From Nicotiana tabacum (lineage: Eukaryota; Streptophyta; Magnoliopsida; Solanales; Solanaceae), in the NCBI RefSeq assembly GCF_000715075.1, contig NC_134097.1:71643190-71707189 (forward strand): a stretch of 64,000 bases of DNA, in the 5' to 3' direction. Positions 11,641 to 22,884 of the stretch are shown here, piece by piece (the first letter of the stretch is position 1; each line of letters begins with the position of its first letter). The notes under the pieces are model-generated. The model did not search any database. It saw only the letters and a list, made by a program, of their open reading frames with translations, and was not told the origin of the DNA. Made by a program: the position numbers and the translations under genes.

Positions 11641-13330
11641 ATGTAAAGATCAATGATTTGAGAAACTTACCTTCGTAATTTCTTCTTTTCTTTTCTCCTT
11701 CCTTTGCGCTGCTTTGTTCTTGCTTGTTGGGGATAATACCACTGTGGGAGTGTCCTTTCTTCCCCTCCTTCAAATTTGTTTTTGGTTTTTATTTTTTTTT
11801 TATTTTTTTTTTCAACACTGTTGGGGATAAAAGTGTTATCTTCTTGGGATAACGTTGTTGAGGATAACGCTGCTGGGGAATTTTACCCCTTCAAATCGAT
11901 GTTTCATTCTTCTGGAAGCTGCTGGGGATGATAATGACTTTTTGCTTTTCTGAGCACAAGTGTCATCCCTTTATTCTGTCTGCTGGGGATAACTTCCTCC
12001 ATTGAAACTTATTATGTTAGGGCAACACTGGTTCAAAGACCACTTCCTTGGTGTTATCTTTATTCTTCCCCAGATGGGTACCTGATTTCCAGAAAATTTT
12101 CTAATTGAAAAGAAAATTTTCTGCCCCAGTTTGATAATCTTTTTTTTTATGGCATGCCTTTCCGTCATCAATGCCATTTCCTTTACCTGTTTCAAATCAA
12201 AAATTTGTTAGCTTAAAGCGTGGTAGTTGGCTGTGATACTCCACTGGGATGGCTTTTCCCTTTCTCCTCCCTTGCTCTGCATTCCACAACTTGCTGGGGG
12301 ATGATATTATTTGCTGGGGATAATCCTTTTCTGCTGGGGATATCCCTCTTCTTTCGTGGCATGGCTCGGAGACTTGCATTTTCCCGACCTTTTAGTCTCG
12401 CATGAATTTCCCAAATCATGCTTATTGCTCTCCTTGTTTGTCCATGGGCCTTGGCCTTGAGGTTTTAATAACCTCTGATTTTGGCAAGGATATCCCTCTT
12501 ACACTCGTTGATCTTTTTGTCAATTCCCTTTTGCTGGGGATATCTTTTTTGACACTGGCCTCGCGCTTGTTCCTTGCTGACTATACCATTTGTATATACT
12601 AGTCAGATCTTATCTTGGAAAGCTGATGGCCTATTTTGCAGTCATTTCCCACTGGTTCTGACCAAACAGACTCTACTGGGGAAATTTCTATGAAAGGAAA
12701 AAGATAAAAGGGAACATAATAAAAGACAACAGAAAAATATGACTCTTTAACAAAAGAAACTATAAATAAAGACCTATCAAACGCAAATACCGACTCTAAT
12801 GGTCATTGACATGCACATGTGGCCTATCATATGCTGTTAATCGTCTTTCAAGACCTTCAATTGGCAATTCCCCATCTGATTCTCAATCTTATTCGACTTG
12901 TAGTGCCCGAAGGGTTTTCACTATCAAGCCTCTCTCATTTTGGGTTTTTCTTTCAACTTTCATCGCCTTATGGTGTCCGTGAAGATTTTCACCGATAAGA
13001 CTATCTCATTTGTATCATTTTCCAGCTGGGGATTTGGAGTGTTGCCGGTATGACTCTCTCTGCTGGAGATTAGAGTCCTTTCTGCTGGGGAACAGAATGT
13101 TATGTTCGCCGGTAAGACTCTCATTTGTCTGACTTGGCATCTTTTGTAGACTGATCAGAAGGTCTTTCTTTGGACCGTAATGTGGGTTTTTTGGATAGGT
13201 TTAGAAAGGAAGGGTATTAAAGGCTAAAAAAAAACAAATAAATTTGGGGTTTAAAAATTACAACCTTCGAAATCATATTTGTTTACAACAAGCGCAACTC
13301 TTGCCCCAGTTTCTTGCTTGGGGATTATTT

Positions 13331-14437
13331 ATTTATTAATTTTTTTTTAATTTTTATTACATCATGCATACCATGCACATTATTCACACTATGCATCCTA
13401 TGACCGAGCCGTGAAGCGCCTACGTATCCTCTTTGAGGAATCAGGTCAAACGTAGTTCCCAATTCCTCTTTGTTCTTCTGACTTTCTTTTGTTTTTTTTT
13501 ATCATTTTTCTCTTCTTCTTTTTTTCTTTTCTTTTTTTTTTTTGATTTTTTTTACCTTCCAGGCTCGTATTTCCTAGTCGTTGCTATTGATTCCGAACGA
13601 GGGGTATGAAAGAAAATAAATAAGGCTCAAAAAGGGTAACGAAGGATAAAGTGTTTAGGTAGCAGAACAAAATGCCTTCGTCATTCCAGTCTTCAAAACA
13701 TGTCAAGTGCAAACAACACGATTGAACATAGATTTATATTCTCTTCCGATGGTGCTGGACTTGACAATTATGTTAAACACTTGCTTTTTCATTTGTCATT
13801 TCTAAAGCACTGCTGGGCGACACTCTCACTCTCATTCTCATGAACGACCCTCATGCCAATTTGGTGAACCCTGCATTTAACGGTTTTCTTTATGTTTAAC
13901 TTGCCCCAGTTCCACATGACTCGGGCTTCAAATAATCTCAAACCGTTCTTATTTCCTTTAAATGCTTTAATCACCTTCCGAGGGTTTTATGATTAACTTT
14001 TAAGATTAGGCCCAAACTGTGCGTGCATGTCATGTCACTAGAATCGGCGTTGAATAGAAGCAAAACAAAAGGGTAAAGAAAACTAAACAAAGAAGATGAA
14101 AAAAGACTGGAATTTGCTTTTAGACAAAAGGTAGAACCATTTAAACGACAAAATAAACAGTTACAACCCTAAAACTAAACCAGATAACACCACATTAGGT
14201 ACTAGACAAATAAAAGGATAAGGGGGTTTGACCACAAGACAATATCCGAATTACAACCCTGAAATAATCCGGACGAATGAAATGACAACAAAATAAACCA
14301 CCAAAACTCTTCTCTGGCTGACCAGGAGATGGAGCGCCTTTCCAATTGCCCAATACGGTGTTTTAGCCATCATCATTGCCAAGACCGTTACCAACTTCAA
14401 TATCATTATCATCAGTTAGCGGCTTTCCGGGATGATT
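13331..14437. other. Ogre internal, non-coding stretch between repeats and gag
   Basis: The stretch holds T-rich runs (13470-13560), one CCTACGTATC motif and no recognisable protein. Pol should lie between gag and the repeat fields, so this is where it appears to have been lost. Confidence 0.6.
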
Positions 14438-15031
14438 CTAAAATCCCATGTTACCAGGCATCCTCCCCATAAAGTGTGCATCATGATGTGCAGGTAAAGG
14501 ATTCTGCGCGATATTCTGGGTGTCATTACCTTGGATCACAATCAGATTTTCCTGGATCATCCTTTCTATTTCTTTTTTCAAATCCCGACAACTTTCAACA
14601 TTGTGCCCCTGAGCATTGGAATGGTATTCACACCTTTTAGAAGGGTCAAAGCTTCTTGCACGTGGGTCCAGATGATTTGGAGGAATAGATGCAATCATGT
14701 CGTGATGCTTTAACCTCTCAAATAAGCTTTCATAGGACTCTCCTATTGGTGTAAAATTATCTTTCAACCTTCGTTCCCCTTTATACTTCTGGCTTGGATG
14801 TGGGTTATAGGGCACCTGAAAGTTGTGTGGAGGCTTCTGGAGATTTTGTGACGCTCGTGCTCGCCTTCTGGGGCGTTTTGGTGGCCGGGCAACATACTGA
14901 GGTGGAACAATAGAGTGTTGTGGGTTCTGAGGGGGATAATATTGCTCAGGGGATTCATAGATAACTTTAGGAGGCTGCTCATACCTTCGAGATGTTCTCC
15001 TAGGACCTTTTCTTGACCCTGATGTCATCAT
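14438..15031 (-). pseudogene. gag: Ogre gag, C-terminal part with zinc-binding-like motif
   Basis: This 197-residue frame overlaps the end of the capsid frame by four bases. It starts in a basic, Pro/Gln-rich stretch (MMTSGSRKGPRRTSRRYEQP), passes a region beginning GERRLKDNFTPIGESYESLF, and carries a Cys/His motif, CEYHSNAQGHNVESCRDLKK, at about residues 133-152, typical of the gag-protease region of Tat elements. It stops at MPGNMGF; the protease and the rest of pol that should follow are missing. The overlap is best explained by a frameshift mutation rather than a regulated one. Confidence 0.82.
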
Positions 15032-15981
15032 GATTTCTTCAATCTTCTTATTTGTGTCACAAAATTATCAGACTCAACCCGGACAGCGTGAGTTGCAGCT
15101 TTAAAAACTGCTTGACTTATAATTTTTCCTGTCTTAAGACCATTCTCTATTATTTCTCCCATTTTGATTGCTTCCGAGAAGGATTTGCCAACTGCGGACA
15201 TCATGTTCTGAAAGTAATCTGGCTCTTGCGCTTGAAGAAAGACAGTTATTAGCTCGTGGTCATCCATGGGTGGCTTAACTCGAGCTGCTTGCTCTCTCCA
15301 TTTAATGACATATTCCCTGAAACTTTCACTAGGTTTCTTTTTCAGGTTTGAAAGGGAAATGCGGTCTGGGGCAATGTCGACGCTGTATTGGAACTGTTTG
15401 ACAAATGCTTGTGCCATGTCGTCCCAGACATACCAGCGAGACGTGTCTTGATCCATAAACCATTCGGAAGCTACTCCCGTAAGGCTTTCCACAAAATAAG
15501 CCATCAACAATTCTTCATTTCTTCCCGCACCTCTCATTTGATTGCAATACCTTTTCAGGTGGGCAATGAGATCTCCATGTCCATCGTACTTTTCAAATTT
15601 GGGAGTCTTGAAACCAGGCGGCAAGTGGACATCGGGGAACATACATAGATCTTTGAAGGCAACACTCTTTTGACCAGACAACCCTTGCCTGTTTTTCAAC
15701 CATTGTTCTAAGTTTTTCACTCTTTGGGTCATTTCTTCTTGTACCATCTTTCGGGCAGGCTCTTCAATCTTTGCAGGAAGATCAAACGAGTACGGGTGGT
15801 ACTTAGGAGAGTGGTACTGCTCTTGTTGTGTCGCAAATTGTGACTCATGACAAGGTTGTCCTTGCCCATTGGCCCATGCTTGACACACTCCGGTCATTTG
15901 CTGTTTCAGTATTCTATTTTTTCGGCACAGTAGACTCTTGTTGAACCCTCTGAACAAACTGACCAACTCAACTTTCTTCAC
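15028..15981 (-). pseudogene. gag: Ogre gag, N-terminal and capsid part
   Basis: The 317-residue minus-strand frame contains a Tat/Ogre-type retrotransposon gag domain at about residues 115-280. Seen in order are FPDVHLPPGFKTPKFEKYDG, HLKRYCNQMRGAGRNEELL, ESLTGVASEWF, FVKQFQYSVDIAPDRISL, SFREYVIKWREQAARVKPPM and FLQAQEPDYFQNMMSAVGKS. Capsid assembly would package the element RNA. The frame ends early (QIRRLKKS then stop) because of an indel; related text continues in the overlapping frame at 15031-14438. The first Met lies about 2.4 kb from the primer site, and no upstream ORF1, common in full Ogre elements, is visible. Confidence 0.88.
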
Positions 15982-18348
15982 AATTCAGAACAAAACATGT
16001 TAGAATGGACTCAGTCGGTTCTTATTACTAGCAACATCTTTTTCCTTTTTTTTTTTTCATTTTCTTTTTCATTTTTTGTTGTGGTCGAATCTTATGGAGA
16101 TTGCCTACGTATCATGACCCCGCATGAATCAGACCTTGCGTAGTTCGGACCAATAAAAGATAAACAATACTAATCATTTTTTTTTCAATTTTCATATTAA
16201 AATAAACTGGGTTTCAAAGGTTTGAAGATGACCTACAAACTCGAAAATCAAACAACCCACATATTCTAATCAAAAGATTTACAAACTCCAAAAATAAATG
16301 GCAAACTTCCTTTCTCCGTTTGACAAATGCAACCGAGCGGTTATCTTTTGCAAATGTGGCCCCTTCCAAATTTTGAGGCCGGAAAGGATTATTTTACGAC
16401 ACTTTACAAACTTGTTCATTCTTTTACGAAAATAGCCTTTCAATCAATTGAAAGATACTCTAGGGCTATTTCGGCAAGAACGGTTTAAGACGTGGTCAAA
16501 GCTGGCTCGGCTTATTTTGACCAAAAATCCAAATGGTATTCACCTAACCGTTGACTCTTTGTTTTTGTGTTTTTTTTTTCAAATTACAATAAAAACCGGG
16601 TGTTGCAAACACGGCCCTTCAGCACCTCGGGGACGAAGATTTTTTTTTAAGGTTGTGTAGGTCAACTGGACCAAAAATCCTAAACATGACCCAAAAGGTG
16701 GCTGTTTATGCAAAGTCAGCCTTCCGGCGTCCCTTTCGGGAACATTCGGCTATGTCTTGATAAATCAGCGTCACCCGACTTCTTTCAAAATTAAAATTTG
16801 ACATATTTTTTTTTTTGGCTATTTTTTTTTTAGCAAAAGGGGAGGCTAGACACCGCCCGACTTATTTATGACAAAATTAAAATTTTGACACGTTATTTAT
16901 TTATTTATTTATTTATTGGTTTTTGGCTTATTTTAGCAAAAAGGGGGGGTTGGACCCGATGAGGGTTGCCTACGTATCTCACATCCGGTGAGAATCAAAC
17001 CCGCGTAGTTCGGGCAGGTCGTGAATAAAGTAAATAATTTTTTTTTTTGAATTTGTAATAGAACTGCTTTAAAAGAAGAAATGAAGTATATATATTTATT
17101 TTTTTGGATTTTTGATTGATTTTCTTTTTGAAAGAAAGACTTCTAAGAATTCCTTTTCTTTTGATTTGAACTTTGAGAATTTCAAAAGTAAAAGGAAGAT
17201 TTTTTTTCTTATTCTAAGAAGAAAGAAAATATTTTTTTTTGGATTTTGTTTTTGTTTTGAAAATTGAGAGTCTAAAAAAAACTTTTCTAGACTTTTGGCA
17301 CGACAAATATTTTTGCAACAAATAAAGATATATATACATTTTTTGGAAATAAAGAACAACTTTTTGGATTTTTATATATATACATATTTGCAACAAATAA
17401 TAAAACCACTTTCGACGCGACTCTTTTTATTTTATTAGTTATTTTTATTTTGGTATCTAAACAAATAAATAAATAAAAACTCATTTTAAAACAAGACTCT
17501 TTTTCATTTTCATTTTTTTTTATGGCAAGACAAACTATTTTTTTTTTCTAATTTGTTTTTTTAAAAACAAGACAGAACAACGACTCTTTTTTTTCTTTCT
17601 ATTTTTCCTTTGCTTTTAATAAAACAAACTAATAAAATTTTTTTTTTTTCATTTTCTCAAAATTTCGGCAGAGTTTTGACAGTTATTTGGGCATTGGTTT
17701 TTTTTTTTCCAAAAATAAACAATCAATTCCCTAACCGCTATTTTTTTTCAATTTCAAAATATTAGTCCTGATATTCAAAAGTCAGTCAACACAAAAGTCC
17801 GAATCAAATAAATGCGCAAATAGCAGCAAGTAAGATGCATCAGGATGGTCATTTTCATTTTTTGGTACACCTGTCCTAGACAGACCCAACCCCTGTGTTG
17901 AGCCTCCAAAGTCAAATGCACGTGATGCAAACAAACGTTCCTACTAGGGATCCGGCATGAAGCTGAGTTATTCTAAGTGAAAAAACCTGAGGCATATTGT
18001 TCTAGCCCTGGCTTACCCAAGTGGACAGCTTGAGCCGAAATGGGGGCAACGTACCGGGAGCACGAAAGTCTGCCCGGCCTAGTTACTTGTCCCAACTTCG
18101 TCTTATTTGGTATGACTTCTAACAGAAAGGTGGGTCACGCGCACGTGTACACCATAAATTTAGAAGACTCAGAAAGAAGAAGGGTTTCGTAGCAGTTTTA
18201 TATACACAATTCAGATAATATTAAAGCGGTAAAAGCATCATTTAGCATATTAAGCATAAACATGTAAAAATCAGATAATAAATAAAGCCAACTATAACAG
18301 TTATTTTAAGCTCGAATTTCTAACCCTGAACCAGTGGTTCTGGGTTTC
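15982..18348. other. Ogre 5' internal region, non-coding
   Basis: Between primer site and gag (minus orientation) there is AT-rich DNA with long T runs at 17030-17760 and a (TTTA) microsatellite at about 16888-16918. Short frames at 17096-17484 are low-complexity Lys/Phe/Ile text without domain character. Two CCTACGTATC motifs lie here. The extra ORF1 of full Ogre elements is not visible. Confidence 0.65.
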
Positions 18349-18367
18349 GTCCCCAGCAGAGTCGCCA
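18349..18367 (-). other. Ogre primer-binding site
   Basis: Four bases inside the 5' LTR boundary the minus strand reads TGGCGACTCTGCTGGGGAC. It starts TGG, the complement of a tRNA CCA end, and is of the type reported for Ogre elements as complementary to a tRNA-Arg. I could not check the tRNA identity. Confidence 0.85.
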
Positions 18368-18371
18368 GAGC

Positions 18372-21300
18372 TGTCGCACCTCCTTTTTCCGCCCCGCGAA
18401 GGTGAAGGAGTTTTCTCCAATTAAAGGACAGTCGAAACGGGATTTGTTTGTTTGTTTCAGAGTCGCCACCTGGGAATTTTAAGGCGTCCCAAGTCACCGG
18501 TTTTAATCCCTGAATCGAGGAGAATATGACTCTGTCTATTTAACAGTCTGCGCACCAGAAATCCGGATAAGGAATTCTGTTAACCCGGGAGAAGGTGTTA
18601 GGCATTCCCGAGTTCCGTGGTTCTAGCACGGTCGCTCAACTGTTATATTCGGCTTGATTATTTTGATTTGTAAAATACATTTTTATTGCATGATTTTATT
18701 GTTACTGCTTCTATTTATATTTAAAGACCCTTCTTTGAATCGAATCACGCGTACGTATATTCGTGTTATAAATTATATTTTTAAAAAAAACATGCGGAGT
18801 TGTGTCACGCACATGTGTACACAATAATATAAATAATATATTTATTAAAACAATTATTTTCGAAATTGTGCTTAAATAAAATCAAAAACATTCGCCCTTT
18901 TTGTATAATTAAGTAGTGAACCTCACATCTCGGGGTTTTATGAAATTAATAAGGATATTCTCCGAGGAATCCCTTTTATTAAATATTCGATCGAAGTTGC
19001 GCGAACGCATAATCCGAATTGCTTTTAGAAATATAATCAGGTTACGCGAACGTATCCCTAATCACAAAAATATTCTTGATAAGGTTCTCTACAAATTGTT
19101 ATTACGTGTTGACCGCGAGCCTTATTTTACACATATGAATCATATATCTCAAATTTTAAAGAATTAATGGCGTGAAGAAGAAAACAGACAATATGTATCT
19201 AAAACTAACATTTTTTGTGGATACAACATTTGGATATCCATAAATCGAATGGTGTATAAAATTGGGAAAGAACTTAAAATGATAAACAAATTAATAGTTT
19301 CCGCAGAATCTTCATTGTTTCATTTAAGGCGAACTCTTCTTCTATATATCTTTTACATAAAATGCCACGATTTGTTTATAAATCCCATGTCCTTCTCATG
19401 TATTTGTTTTAGTCCAAAGTTATAATGGTTTGGTTAATGTTTGCAATGGAAGATAAGAGTCAAGTTGATAAGAAAAAAGAAATATTACAAACTGATTCAA
19501 TAAAATTGCTTTATATACAACGTAGTTGTTCGTCAGAATCATTCATAATATTTTAACGTCGTAATAAGCTAATCAATTCGTCTTTCTTATGGTTATACAT
19601 ATACCCGTTATCTTACCATATATGAACATACAACTTATATCAATCTAAACCAAAATCAGATTTTTTACAAGATATACTAATATTGTAATTTCTTGATACT
19701 TCCATTCTACTTTACATTTAGCTAACAATATTACGGGATGTAATTAATGACCCATTTTATGCCATGTTCCCTACCTTGATATTTCAATCATGACTTCACT
19801 TAATGAAAATTCCGAAATAGATGATATTATTACAACGCTTAAACGAACTTTAAAAGGTAACAATTATCTTATATTCATTACGCCAAACGTACTACTATAT
19901 TAATCAACTGAAACAAAAACCAAATTTTTAACTAATGAACTTGAATGAATGGAAAACGGAATTATAATTCCCGAATTTCATTAATTTGTCATGTTGAAGC
20001 TTTTCGTGACATGAATTTACAGATATGTACCTGATATTGGAAGCAAAAGAAAATGAAGATGAGAATCAGCAGCAGTAATAACAGTACAACAGCAACAACT
20101 GCCCAGCAACAGTAACAACCCAGTAACAGACCGGTGGAGTAGTAATCCCAAAAACAAAAGCTTTAAGCTTTAAATGAAACAACAACCATTAATACTAATT
20201 TCAAACAAAGAAAGAAAGCAGTAGATTTTTTAGCTTTTATTTTTATTTTGAAAGCTTAAATATTTTTCGGAATTTTTCTCTCTTCTATTCTCTGTCCGTT
20301 TTTTCTCTCTATCTGTGTGTGTATTTTTTCTCGTATCTTTTCTGTTCATTTGTCTTGTGTTTAAGACTTCTTCTTATAACCCATCCCATAAACCTTTCAA
20401 TTAATTAAAATCCATACTTTTTCTCTACCCAACCCATTATCTTTTCACTCATCCCCATTACATTAAATAAACATATCACACAACCCCATTATATTTTGTC
20501 CCCCATGCTTCATTTAAAATAATGCAAGATTCCCCCTTTAAATTAAATCTTGTCCCCCCTTTATATTAAATAATCATATCACAACCCACCCCATTTCATT
20601 TTGTCCCCCATGCTTCAAATAAACAATTACAAAATGTACAATTCCTAAACTACCCCTTCCGACCTTACTGAAATTACCAAACTACCCCTGAACGTATTAC
20701 AAATTTACCAAACTACCCATTAGCTATAACACATCAATTAATCAAACTTAACCAAAATATAGAAAATATGATCAATTTCTAACAATGTTCAAACAACAAT
20801 ATGAACACGGATGAACATCATAACAACAATATCACATGAACATGATTTTAACAACATTTCAACAACAAATCACATGAACACAAATTGAACATCAAAGAAC
20901 AACTAAAATTTGATTGAACAATATTTTAGCAACAAACAATCCTATTTTCGGATTCAACAACAACAACAAACAAAGTATGAAGATTTCTAAATTCAATCAT
21001 ATTGAACTTAAAATCAACTCTAACAACATTACAACCAACAATTCCTATATTAAACTTTAAATAAGATTATGAGACAAATTCAAGAAATAATCATAGATGA
21101 TAAACAAGAGATCAAATTATACAAAAATTCGGATTCAAGATCATCCAAACAAAGTATGAACACGAATGAATCTATTTTAACACAACAAACATGACGGATT
21201 AAAACGATTAAATCAATATATTTCCTTTAACACAACTAAATTCTTTTTAGACAAATAACAAGATCGACGAATAAACAATTATGAACTTAAGCTTGAACTT

Positions 21301-22879
21301 AACAATTTCTAACAATACATAAACTCATGAAACAAATTGAAGAAATAGTTAATTAAATTTCAATTTGAATCTAACAAACATCATACTAACAAATATTCAC
21401 TTAAACAATAATACAAACATGAAATGAATATGAAAACAACAAATATAACTTCTATTTTGAAATCTGAAAATTAATTTAACAAACAACATGAACATGAACA
21501 AAACCAAAAAATCAAATATCTAACCATAGACATGAACAAAACAAACATTCGCCGATTTTAGATTCGAAAAATATCAAAACAAAATAACGGACAAAATAAA
21601 ATTCAAAAACTACTAACCGGATTGAAACGACGAACAACGACCAAACAAACAACGAACTTGACGAGCCTCGACCAAAACGAAGAAGACGGAAGGAAAGGAG
21701 CAGCAGTCCGCAGCTTCAACCCAGCTGAAAACGACGAGAAGCGGAAGCAAGCCGGAGCAGCGAGCAGCAGCAGTCGCGGACAACAATGGACGACGACATG
21801 GTCGACGTCGAAGCTCGTCCATGGTTGGACGTAGTAGAAGGCAGAAGTAAATGGAACGCAGCAGTAGCAGATGCGTGAGCGGACAACCATGGCATCTTGG
21901 TTCGTTTTGTGTTGTTCCGGCATGGCTGGGGGTCGTTCGGAGGTGGTGTTTGGACGGAAAAGATCTAAGCAACCATAGCAGTAGCTCGACGTGCTCGTAA
22001 GGAGGAAAAGAAGCAACATGGTCAGCCATAGACGTCGAGATCAAGCTTGAGCTCGACGAGCCTCATCAATGACGGATAGGGCTAGGGAATTTGGACGAAG
22101 AAGAAGGAGATGAAGACGATGTAGCCATGGGTGGTTGGATTTAATGGAGGATCGCCGGAGAGGTTTTGGAGAGGAAGAATATAGGGTGGCCATTGTTGGC
22201 TTTCTTGAAGCTTGAGGAAGAAGAAGAAAGAAAGAGGGGGGGGGGATCCCTTAGTCTTTAGGGTTTTCTTCTTTTAATTTTTGCTTTGTTTTTTTTGTAA
22301 AATGTAAGACAAAGGGGTTTGGGTCTTTTGGGTTATGGACTGGGTCGATCCAGTTCGAAATGAACTGGGTCGTAGGGAAGATTGGACCATTTTTTGGGCT
22401 TGTGGCTTAAATTTGAAGAAGAGGCCCAATTCCGACTTTCTTTATATTTCCGCTCTCTTTTCTTCTTTTATTTCTCTAAAACTAAATTATAAAAATACTT
22501 AAACTATTATTAAGAACTAAATTAAGTTATAAAAGCGCAAATTAACTCCCAATAACAATTAATGCATAATTAAATAATAATTAAGCATAAAATTGTATAT
22601 TTGGACATAAAATGCTAAAAATGCAAACGATGCCTATTTTTGTAATTTTTAAATTTTTGTAAAACAAATTTAATTACTAACAATTGTAGAATCAAATCCT
22701 ACATGCAAAATGCAACATATTTTTTGTATTTTTTATTAATTTAGCAAATAAGCAAACACAGAAAAATAATTATCCAAAAATATCACAAAAATACTCAAAA
22801 TTGCACACCAAGGAAAAATCATTTGATTTTGAATTTTTTGGGAGTAATTCTCATATAGGGCAAAAATCACGTGCTTACA
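18372..22879 (-). repeat. Ogre-type LTR, right copy (5' LTR of the element)
   Basis: This 4508-bp copy is the promoter LTR in element orientation and is adjacent to the primer site. A TATA-like ATATAAAG (minus strand, about 22441-22448) lies some 430 bp from the LTR 5' end, followed in sense by an AAACCCTA and CT-rich stretch that looks like a transcribed leader. The TATA call is tentative. Confidence 0.93.
22041..22193 (-). CDS. 50-codon upstream-type ORF in Ogre LTR leader (uncertain)
   Basis: Downstream (in element sense) of the presumed LTR TATA and CT-rich leader, the first ATG sits in the favourable plant context AACAATGGCC and opens a 50-residue frame starting MATLYSSSPKPLRRSS and ending EARRAQA. 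The same frame is intact at 9094-9246 in the other LTR. Basic and Ser/Leu-rich; no family recognised. LTR copies are so young that conservation between them is not evidence of selection. It may simply be a leader ORF. Confidence 0.25.
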   Translation of the reverse strand: MATLYSSSPKPLRRSSIKSNHPWLHRLHLLLLRPNSLALSVIDEARRAQA

Positions 22880-22884
22880 CTATT
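22880..22884. repeat. Target site duplication CTATT, right copy
   Basis: CTATT directly follows the final CA of the right Ogre LTR and matches 5419-5423. LINE ORF1 text resumes behind it. Confidence 0.95.

Larger units (their letters stand above)
10370..13330. repeat. Dispersed CTGCTGGGGAT words in the Ogre internal region
   Basis: About fifteen copies of a word close to TGCTGGGGATAA occur on the plus strand, for example near 10373, 11723, 11815, 11868, 11915, 11980, 12290, 12313, 12333, 12532, 13022, 13060 and 13080. They are not in regular tandem. The word equals part of the primer-binding site read on the opposite strand. Confidence 0.75.
10061..17015. repeat. Four dispersed CCTACGTATC...CGTAGTTCGG motifs in Ogre
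   Basis: About 50-bp copies lie at 10061-10113, 13417-13460, 16101-16150 and 16966-17015. Each has CCTACRTATC, then GAATCA(G), then CGTAGTTCGG or a near match. CTACG and CGTAG can pair, giving a stem-loop. They flank the gag relic and the repeat fields. Confidence 0.8.
5424..22879 (-). mobile_element. Ogre/Tat-type LTR retrotransposon, gag-only, non-autonomous
   Basis: This is a 17.5-kb Ty3/gypsy element in minus orientation, inserted in LINE ORF1. It has 4.5-kb LTRs (5424-9932 and 18372-22879) beginning TG and ending CA, a CTATT target duplication, a purine tract next to the left LTR and a primer site next to the right LTR. The only recognisable protein is gag. Protease, RT, RNase H and integrase are absent from the 8.4-kb internal region, which instead holds tandem repeats. 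Very long LTRs, the TGGCGACTC-type primer site and the gag sequence fit the Ogre branch of the Tat lineage; a pol-less element with gag resembles what has been called TR-GAG. By eye the LTRs differ at roughly one percent of sites, so insertion is recent. Confidence 0.9.

Noticed and set aside
17096..17484. Lys/Phe/Ile-rich minus-strand frames
   Set aside because: Low-complexity T-rich DNA in the Ogre internal region; no protein character.
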